From Tannerella sp. (GTDB lineage Bacteria > Bacteroidota > Bacteroidia > Bacteroidales > Tannerellaceae), in contig JAIROL010000136.1 of assembly GCA_031257565.1 (NCBI GenBank), positions 1 to 38,932 of the forward strand: 38,932 nt of DNA, written 5' to 3'. Below, one piece after another: positions 33,759 through 38,932 of this stretch; within the stretch, counting starts at the first letter, position 1, and every line of letters starts with the position of its first letter. The notes beneath the pieces are model-generated. The model was given only the letters and a program-made list of their open reading frames with translations, had not been told where the DNA came from and did not search any database. A program made the translations under genes and the position numbers.

Positions 33759-34487
33759 ATGATCTACTGTGACATACATACGCACCAACCGGGACAATAT
33801 CAGGAAGATATTGCAGTAATATCCGTAGATATACGCAAACCTTTTGCACTACGCATACTGCAAGATAACCCGGAAAACAAGCCTGAAATAGCGCTGATAC
33901 AAAAGCAGGCAACGGAAAAGATCGAATATTATGCCGCAGGAGTCCATCCCTGGTATATCGACAATATCCATGCAGATATAGCGAATGATCTTTTTGCAAA
34001 GGTACGCAAATATGCGCGCCTCCCGGAAATCGCAGCAATAGGAGAAACCGGATTGGACAAAATAACCGCAACGACAGAAAATGACTTTATACTTCAACAA
34101 GAACTGTTTCTTTCGCATGCTCATCTATCCGAAAAAGTTAAAAAGCCTCTTATCATACATTGTGTAAAAGCATGGGACGAACTATTGCGCATACGTAAAT
34201 CCATAAAACCATCCATGCCCTGGATCATTCATGGGTTCAGAGGAAAAAAAACGCTTGCAACCCAATTACTGAACGCCGGTCTCTTTTTATCGTTTGGAAT
34301 ACATCACAATACGGGAGCTTTGCAAATGGCGTGGATCAAGCATCGTCTCCTTGTAGAAACAGATGATAAAAACATTGATATTCGCGACGTTTACAAATTA
34401 ATAGCAAAAGATCTGAATATCCCCGAAAGTAAATTGTCCGAAGATATAGCGTTTTTTTTTAATACCAGGATTTTAACTTCCGGATAA
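33759..34487 (+). CDS. TatD-family metal-dependent hydrolase
   Basis: 242 residues with an amidohydrolase-like barrel. Metal-ligand motifs appear in order: DIHTH (HxH) at residues 4-8, AAIGETGLD, PLIIHCVKAWDE, WIIHGFRG and LLVETDDK. TatD proteins are DNases or peptidyl-tRNA-related hydrolases with debated roles. It is somewhat short and has HTHQ in place of the common HCHL, but the metal ligands are kept. It lies 60 bases after yidD. Confidence 0.9.
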   Translation: MIYCDIHTHQPGQYQEDIAVISVDIRKPFALRILQDNPENKPEIALIQKQATEKIEYYAAGVHPWYIDNIHADIANDLFAKVRKYARLPEIAAIGETGLDKITATTENDFILQQELFLSHAHLSEKVKKPLIIHCVKAWDELLRIRKSIKPSMPWIIHGFRGKKTLATQLLNAGLFLSFGIHHNTGALQMAWIKHRLLVETDDKNIDIRDVYKLIAKDLNIPESKLSEDIAFFFNTRILTSG

Positions 34488-34608
34488 CCTTCGCCTGTTT
34501 GCGGTCAGATCAAAATGAGACGTAAAAAGAAAGTCAGAGTTTTGTTTTGTAGCGCTCTCGATTTGCACGATTCTTCCTCTGTAAAAAAACTTTTCTCATC
34601 GCATACGC

Positions 34609-34639
34609 TTGGAAGTCTTACGATTTTCATCTAATTTTG
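34609..34639 (+). promoter_or_regulatory. Promoter of tyrS
   Basis: TTG at 34609-34611, a 20-base spacer, then TAATTTTG at 34632-34639, 27 bases before the ATG at 34667. Good Bacteroidetes consensus. Confidence 0.7.
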
Positions 34640-34666
34640 CGGCCATTATAAAAATAAAATAATACG

Positions 34667-35965
34667 ATGAATTTTGTTGAAGAACTGAAATGGAGGGGCA
34701 TGGTACATGACATGACGCCCGGTACGGAAGAACAGCTACAAAAAGAAATGACCTCCGCTTATGTAGGAATAGACCCGACAGCCGATTCTTTACATATCGG
34801 ACACCTGGTCGGCGTTATGATGCTGAAACATTTTCAGCGTGCAGGACATCGTCCTATAGCGCTGATCGGAGGAGCCACCGGTATGATTGGCGACCCGTCA
34901 ATGAAATCTGCAGAACGAAACCTGCTTGATGAAAAGACATTACGTCACAATCAGGAAAGTATCAAAAAACAACTTTCCAAGTTTCTTGATTTCGATTCTG
35001 ATGCGCCTAATGCAGCAAAGTTAGTGAATAATTACGACTGGATGAAAGAATATACTTTTCTGAATTTCATCCGCGACATCGGAAAACATCTCACAGTAAA
35101 CTATATGATGTCTAAAGATTCGGTAAAAAAACGCCTGAGTTCGGAATCAAATGCAGGCATGTCGTTTACTGAATTTTCATACCAGTTATTGCAGGGCTAC
35201 GACTATTTATACCTGTATCAAAATGAAGGATGCCGTCTTCAGATGGGAGGATCCGACCAATGGGGAAACATCACGACCGGAACAGAACTTATACGCCGCA
35301 TAATGGGACCCGAAGCCGAAGCTTTTGCTCTTGTATGCCCTCTTATCACAAAAGCTGACGGCGGTAAATTCGGAAAAACCGAATCCGGCAACGTATGGCT
35401 TGACCGCCGTTACACATCGCCTTATAAATTCTATCAGTTCTGGTTGAATGTGAGCGATGACGATGCGGCAAAGTACATCAAGATATTTACCGCATTGAGG
35501 CAAGAAGAAATCTCGGCTCTCGAAAAAGAACAAGCTGAAGCTCCGCACCTGCGCCCGCTACAGAAACGCCTGGCACAGGAAGCGACAGTTATGGTACACT
35601 CCGAAGAAGACTACCATGCCGCAGTTGAAGCATCTACTATTTTATTTGGTAATGCGACGTCAGACGCCTTGAAAAAAATCGATGAAGAGACTCTACTGGC
35701 CGTATTTGAAGGAGTACCCCGGTTTGAAATATCACAGAACGAACTGTCTGCCGGAATAAAAGCAATTGATTTGTTCACTGATAAAGCCGCCATTTTCCTG
35801 TCAAAAGGAGAAATGCGCAAGTTGGCGCAAAATGGCGGAGTGAGTTTAAATAAAGAAAAGCTGACAGAACATGATACCGTTATTAATACGAATTCATTGC
35901 TGAATGGCAAATATTTGCTTGTTCAACGCGGGAAAAAGAATTACTTTTTACTTATTGCAAAATAG
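34667..35965 (+). CDS. tyrS: Tyrosyl-tRNA synthetase
   Basis: 432 residues, a class I aminoacyl-tRNA synthetase. HIGHLVG is the ATP-binding HIGH motif. [12 protein letters not shown] binds tyrosine, and KFGKTESG replaces KMSKS as usual in TyrS. The C-terminal S4-like RNA-binding domain ([17 protein letters not shown]) is present. It has its own promoter, and the tRNA-Gln gene follows 76 bases after its stop. Confidence 0.97.
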   Translation: MNFVEELKWRGMVHDMTPGTEEQLQKEMTSAYVGIDPTADSLHIGHLVGVMMLKHFQRAGHRPIALIGGATGMIGDPSMKSAERNLLDEKTLRHNQESIKKQLSKFLDFDSDAPNAAKLVNNYDWMKEYTFLNFIRDIGKHLTVNYMMSKDSVKKRLSSESNAGMSFTEFSYQLLQGYDYLYLYQNEGCRLQMGGSDQWGNITTGTELIRRIMGPEAEAFALVCPLITKADGGKFGKTESGNVWLDRRYTSPYKFYQFWLNVSDDDAAKYIKIFTALRQEEISALEKEQAEAPHLRPLQKRLAQEATVMVHSEEDYHAAVEASTILFGNATSDALKKIDEETLLAVFEGVPRFEISQNELSAGIKAIDLFTDKAAIFLSKGEMRKLAQNGGVSLNKEKLTEHDTVINTNSLLNGKYLLVQRGKKNYFLLIAK

Positions 35966-35981
35966 ATATTTTCGAAAAATA

Positions 35982-36012
35982 TTGCAAATATGAGATTAAA
36001 GTCATATCTTTG
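35982..36012 (+). promoter_or_regulatory. Promoter of the tRNA-Gln gene
   Basis: TTG at 35982-35984, a 20-base spacer, then TATCTTTG at 36005-36012, 29 bases before the mature tRNA. One of the best consensus matches in the window. Confidence 0.8.
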
Positions 36013-36041
36013 CACCGCTTTTTGAAAATAAAGCGCCGGAT

Positions 36042-36112
36042 TGTCTCATGGTGTAATGGTAGCACAACAGGTTTTGGTTCTGTTTGTTCAGGTTCGAATC
36101 CTGATGAGACAA
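36042..36112 (+). tRNA. tRNA-Gln (anticodon TTG)
   Basis: A cloverleaf is visible: acceptor TGTCTCA pairs with TGAGACA, the D arm contains TAATGGTAG, the anticodon stem is ACAGG/TCTGT with loop TTTTGGT (anticodon TTG), and the T arm is TCAGG-TTCGAAT-CCTGA. CCA is not fully encoded (AACG follows). It is a possible integration site, since accessory genes begin directly downstream. Confidence 0.96.
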
Positions 36113-36257
36113 CGCCGAGTAAATACAATTTGTTTACAAAGTAGTAATTTCCGTCTAATGAAAAGGGTACGCTAAACCTGAAAACATGGAACTACTGTCT
36201 TTTGCAGGCCTTTAATATCTAATAATTATCCAATCTTTTTGTAGTCAAATAATCAGG

Positions 36258-36866
36258 ATGAGTCATGACTTGCCTGTATTGGAAAAACGGAGCGATAACG
36301 GCCTACGCATGAAGAAAAAGGATCATCATTACGCAGCGGCGCTGGAACGCCTTTTTACGCGGTTTTACAAACCGCTGAGGGCGTATGCATTCCGTTACGT
36401 GAACGACGCGGCGATTTCCGAAGACGTCGTACAGGATATGTTCCTCGAACTCTGGGTACGGCGGGAAGACATTCGCTTCGCCGATGCCGACGCCGTCAAG
36501 TCTTACCTGTTTAAATCCGTGCATAATCATGCGATAAACCTGCTGAAGCAAGACCGTCTGCACGATCATTGCCCGCTGGACGACATTGACATCGACGAAA
36601 ACAGCCTGCTCGAAAGCTACGTTTCTTCCCGCGTACTCGACCAGGAACAGTCGTTGCTCCTCAAAGAACTGGACGCCGAAATCGCCGGTTTCATAGAAAC
36701 GCTCCCCCCGCAATGTCGGAAAATCTTCCTCCTCAGCCGCGCCGGCGGACTGAAAAACCGTGAAATCGCCGAACAACTGCACATAAGCATCAAAGCCGTA
36801 GAAAAACAAATCGGCAAAGCCCTGTCCGGCCTCCGGCAACGCCTCCGGTCAAAAGACCTGATGTGA
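36258..36866 (+). CDS. ECF-type RNA polymerase sigma-70 factor
   Basis: 202 residues from the first ATG; an internal ATG at 36309 (MKKKDHHYAAALERLF) would give a more usual 185. Region 2 includes EDVVQDMFLELWVRRED. Region 4 has LPPQCRKIFLLSRAGGLKNREIAEQL, read to the DNA-binding helix ISIKAVEKQIGKAL. It belongs to the expanded Bacteroidetes sigma family that usually works with a FecR anti-sigma factor and a SusC/SusD-type transporter. Here neither follows intact. GC content is clearly higher than in both flanks. Without its partner, the regulon is unknown. Confidence 0.93.
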   Translation: MSHDLPVLEKRSDNGLRMKKKDHHYAAALERLFTRFYKPLRAYAFRYVNDAAISEDVVQDMFLELWVRREDIRFADADAVKSYLFKSVHNHAINLLKQDRLHDHCPLDDIDIDENSLLESYVSSRVLDQEQSLLLKELDAEIAGFIETLPPQCRKIFLLSRAGGLKNREIAEQLHISIKAVEKQIGKALSGLRQRLRSKDLM

Positions 36867-36888
36867 GCGGTTAACGGATATCCGACGA

Positions 36889-36945
36889 TGGAAAATATTT
36901 TCCTGCAACAACACGAACCACTACATCAACGACGGAGAAACGTAA
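36889..36945 (+). pseudogene. Possible stump of a FecR-like anti-sigma gene
   Basis: Beginning 22 bases after the sigma stop, an ATG opens 18 codons reading MENISCNNTNHYINDGET and then a stop. This resembles the short N-terminus of Bacteroidetes FecR anti-sigma proteins, which often have a Y-I-x-G-E-type motif, and it sits exactly where such a gene normally starts. The reading frame ends where the AT-rich restriction-modification DNA begins. The methyltransferase reads back into this stretch on the other strand. The similarity is short, so the call is tentative. Confidence 0.45.
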
Positions 36946-37772
36946 GCATTGGGTGAACCACGTGTTATTTTATACTTTGCATAGAAACTTACCCAACTTT
37001 CGCCGATTTTAAAATTTGGTTGTAATTGTTCTAATTTCTGCTGCGAAATTTCGGCATACTTTTCATCTAATTCAAAGCCAATATATCTTCTACCTAATCT
37101 TTTTGCGGAAATTGCTGTTGTCCCTGTGCCTGAAAATGGGTCTAAAACAATATCATTTTCATCTGTTGTGAGCAAAATTAAACGGTCTAATAAGTGTAGA
37201 GGCAACTGGCAAGGGTGCGGGTCGCGCTTTGAGTTGTGTTTAATTCTATGAATATCTGTCCAAACATCGGAAATCAATGGTCCAAAAGGGTGTAACCCGT
37301 CTTTCTTTCCGCCGTAATCTTTCCATAAATAACCTTGTTTTCGGTCTCGCTTGTGTGGGTGGCGAAGTTCGTAAATTTTTGCTCCTTTTGCTTCTTTTGT
37401 GTAAAATAAAATGCCATAATGTCCCGGTTGCAAAGATTTTCCCATTGGCGCTGTGGGCGCATCCCAAGCAATCCAATGTTTGAAATGAGCAAATTTATTC
37501 AAGTATGTTGCGTAGAAAGTTAGCCACTTGGGAATATTGTGCAAAAATATTGAGCCTGTCGGTTTGGTTATTCGTACCATTTCGGAAATCCATTTCTCGC
37601 ACCAATTCAGATATTCCTGAAAATCCAGATTATCCTTGTAACTTGTGTATTTTTTTTGCAAATTAAAAGGCGGGTCGGCAAATGTCATATCTACCGAATT
37701 ATCAGGAATGTTTTTGAACAATTCTAAGCAATCGCCCTGCAAAATTTTATTTAAATATTTTTCGTCTATCAT
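36921..37772 (-). CDS. Site-specific DNA adenine methyltransferase, beta class
   Basis: 283 residues. Motif IV DPPF (in TFADPPFNLQKKY) comes first and motif I DPFSGTGTT comes near the C-terminus (LGRRYIGFELDEKY follows). This order defines beta-class amino-methyltransferases, and DPPF rather than SPPY favours N6-adenine. A target-recognition region lies between (about residues 130-205). It protects host DNA against the endonuclease encoded upstream; the start overlaps that gene's stop by 4 bases. The last residues (AYVSPSLM) are read from the opposite strand of the sigma/anti-sigma flank, so the native C-terminus may have been altered. Confidence 0.92.
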   Translation of the reverse strand: MIDEKYLNKILQGDCLELFKNIPDNSVDMTFADPPFNLQKKYTSYKDNLDFQEYLNWCEKWISEMVRITKPTGSIFLHNIPKWLTFYATYLNKFAHFKHWIAWDAPTAPMGKSLQPGHYGILFYTKEAKGAKIYELRHPHKRDRKQGYLWKDYGGKKDGLHPFGPLISDVWTDIHRIKHNSKRDPHPCQLPLHLLDRLILLTTDENDIVLDPFSGTGTTAISAKRLGRRYIGFELDEKYAEISQQKLEQLQPNFKIGESWVSFYAKYKITRGSPNAYVSPSLM

Positions 37773-38743
37773 TTCTTAAATGTTTCAATTAAAAGTTTTT
37801 CAAACCGTTGTAATTCGTCTTTGTGGAATGTAAAAACGTCTTCGTAAGCCGTTACCATTCGTTTCAAATCGCCCTTACGAACATACCAGCCAATGCCATC
37901 AACAAAACCGATAAACGTTGCTTTTGGGTAATGCTCTTTGATTAAAGCATCAATCGAAATTTCCGTTTTTGACTTGTCGCCTTGCCCCGAAGAAGTTGTT
38001 GCTAAAAATGAACTTTCGGCAATGATTAACGGATTTTTCTTGTTCGGAATGATAAAATCCATTGTCCGTTTGTTGTCAGGAGCGTTGCTAATTAGTTCCG
38101 TCAAGTCGCCTGTTTCGTATGTTAACCCTAATTTTTCCAACAATTCAGCAATTACAGTTTCAGGATTGTTACCTTTCATCCCCGAATAACTGCCTTTTTC
38201 TTTGTAGCGGATAATCGTATCTATCAGTTCGGGAACTTCAAAATTGAGTTTGGAAATGCTCAACTTTTTCAATTCAAAAAGAGGGACAGTATTTGCCAAA
38301 AAAGGAATGGAAGCGCCTTCAAAGAAAATATTTACCAGGCCTTTACGGAAATATTCATTAGTTTGAATTTTCTTCAAAATAGTTCCGTCAGACCATTCTT
38401 GAATGTTATTCGGGTTCTTCTCATCGTACCATTTTTCTTTGAAAACAAGTGCGTTGAGTTCCGGATTATCAACAATACGGATAACTGTTGTGAGCCTTTT
38501 CAAATACTCGTTTGAGAAACCGGTTAAAGCCAATAACGCTTTTAAGCCGTTTTCTTTTTCTTTGAGCAAACTCTCAAAAATTTCTTTTTTCAGTCCTTCT
38601 GTTTCTACTCTGTTTTTGACAATCAAAAGCGTTTCTTTCAACGAGTTGATATAACCTTCGTATCCTTCCTCAAATTTTTGATTGAAGAAGTAAAAGGTGT
38701 TCTTCCGAATGACAGTCAAAAATTTATCTTCTACACTTTTCAT
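37769..38743 (-). CDS. Type II restriction endonuclease, DpnII-like pattern
   Basis: 324 residues. The N-terminal half is helical. The C-terminal half has a plausible PD-(D/E)xK-type core: MDFII, then IIAESSF, then a G-rich stretch with GQGDKSKTE, then FIGFVDGIGWYVRKGDL. D-F-x-I, I-E-x-x-F and the D-G-x-G-W segment resemble DpnII/MboI-type enzymes. The recognition site cannot be read from the sequence. Gene order, with a methyltransferase overlapping by 4 bases and another probable one ending 2 bases upstream, strongly supports the restriction role. Low GC marks it as acquired DNA. Confidence 0.8.
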   Translation of the reverse strand: MKSVEDKFLTVIRKNTFYFFNQKFEEGYEGYINSLKETLLIVKNRVETEGLKKEIFESLLKEKENGLKALLALTGFSNEYLKRLTTVIRIVDNPELNALVFKEKWYDEKNPNNIQEWSDGTILKKIQTNEYFRKGLVNIFFEGASIPFLANTVPLFELKKLSISKLNFEVPELIDTIIRYKEKGSYSGMKGNNPETVIAELLEKLGLTYETGDLTELISNAPDNKRTMDFIIPNKKNPLIIAESSFLATTSSGQGDKSKTEISIDALIKEHYPKATFIGFVDGIGWYVRKGDLKRMVTAYEDVFTFHKDELQRFEKLLIETFKK

Positions 38744-38745
38744 AT

Positions 38746-38932
38746 TTATATCTTTTTGAAAATTAGTATATATTCATCTTTCATTGTATTTCGCATACCT
38801 TTAATGGGTTTCAAAATACTTTTAACTAATGGCAAACTGTATTTCTTTGCAGAATCAATAATCGTTTGTTCTAATCGTATTCCGCCTGTTTGGTTGGTAT
38901 TTGAGCCAATAATCATTGCAAAATACTTGTCT
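38746..38932 (-). CDS. 3' end of a second probable DNA methyltransferase (truncated by the window)
   Basis: A frame enters from the right edge and stops at 38746, giving 61 residues. It starts DKYFAMIIGSN and includes GGIRLEQTIIDSA, LKPIKGMRNTMKDEY and ends ILIFKKI. The YFAMIIGSN and EYILIFKK segments look like the C-terminal beta strands of DNA methyltransferases. The position 2 bases before the endonuclease gene fits a second modification enzyme, as in systems that need two methyltransferases. Catalytic motifs lie outside the window. Confidence 0.55.
   Translation of the reverse strand, partial: DKYFAMIIGSNTNQTGGIRLEQTIIDSAKKYSLPLVKSILKPIKGMRNTMKDEYILIFKKI

Noticed and set aside
34515-34634. 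39-codon frame (starts MRRKKKVRVLF) between tatD and tyrS
   Set aside because: It overlaps the tyrS promoter, has low-complexity residues and no recognised relatives; conservation data would be needed to keep it.
34488-34666. Possible T-box or other riboswitch before tyrS
   Set aside because: No T-box sequence or specifier-like stem was seen, and the predicted leader is only about 20 bases.
36303-36839. 178-codon minus-strand open frame opposite the sigma factor gene
   Set aside because: It mirrors a GC-rich, clearly coding sigma gene; its composition is a by-product and it has no recognisable domain.

Overview
The window is a piece of a Bacteroidetes chromosome, most likely order Bacteroidales. 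The signs are the gliding/type IX secretion-associated genes gldE and gldD, the DUF4290, DUF4271 and DUF4906 families, a Bacteroidetes-type ECF sigma factor, a 29-residue AURKAIP1/COX24-type protein next to HU, and many intergenic TAnnTTTG (-7) boxes with a TTTG-like -33 element about 20 bases upstream, which is the Bacteroidetes sigma-ABfr promoter. Species cannot be named from this sequence alone.

Layout. 1-488 is the N-terminal part of an IS1634-like transposase on the minus strand. 799-3314 holds mnmE and a DUF362 ferredoxin-like protein (minus). 3582-7224 is an overlapping recJ-recQ pair. 7455-12156 is a four-gene glycan cluster (NDP-sugar epimerase/reductase, GT2, STELLO-type glycosyltransferase, polytopic membrane protein) behind a structured leader. 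12163-13946 has a THUMP-like methyltransferase divergent from an exported thioredoxin. 14095-21438 is a compact envelope/isoprenoid operon: DUF4290, murA, rimM, M23 peptidase, dxr, rseP, mlaE-like, mlaF-like. 21687-24401 encodes a large DUF4906 lipoprotein, ending at a bidirectional terminator shared with metK.

24519-28121 (minus) carries metK with an upstream SAM-II riboswitch, rng, the tiny ribosome-associated-type protein and HU. 28394-31409 is ssb-gldE-gldD-PPTase. 31584-35965 is the DUF4271-hemD-rnpA-yidD-tatD-tyrS block, followed by tRNA-Gln(TTG). After the tRNA the window becomes accessory: a GC-richer ECF sigma factor whose anti-sigma partner seems reduced to an 18-codon stump, abutted by an AT-rich restriction-modification locus (beta-class adenine methyltransferase, DpnII-like endonuclease, 3' end of a second probable methyltransferase).

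Most of the window is housekeeping with tight spacing and frequent 1-8 base overlaps. The observations most worth checking are: the SAM-II aptamer that contains the start codon of a 28-codon leader ORF ending 11 bases before metK; the sigma/anti-sigma locus apparently broken by restriction-modification DNA; the STELLO cluster with its hairpin-rich leader; MurA with Asp in place of the fosfomycin-target Cys; and a six-copy pentanucleotide repeat just upstream of rng.
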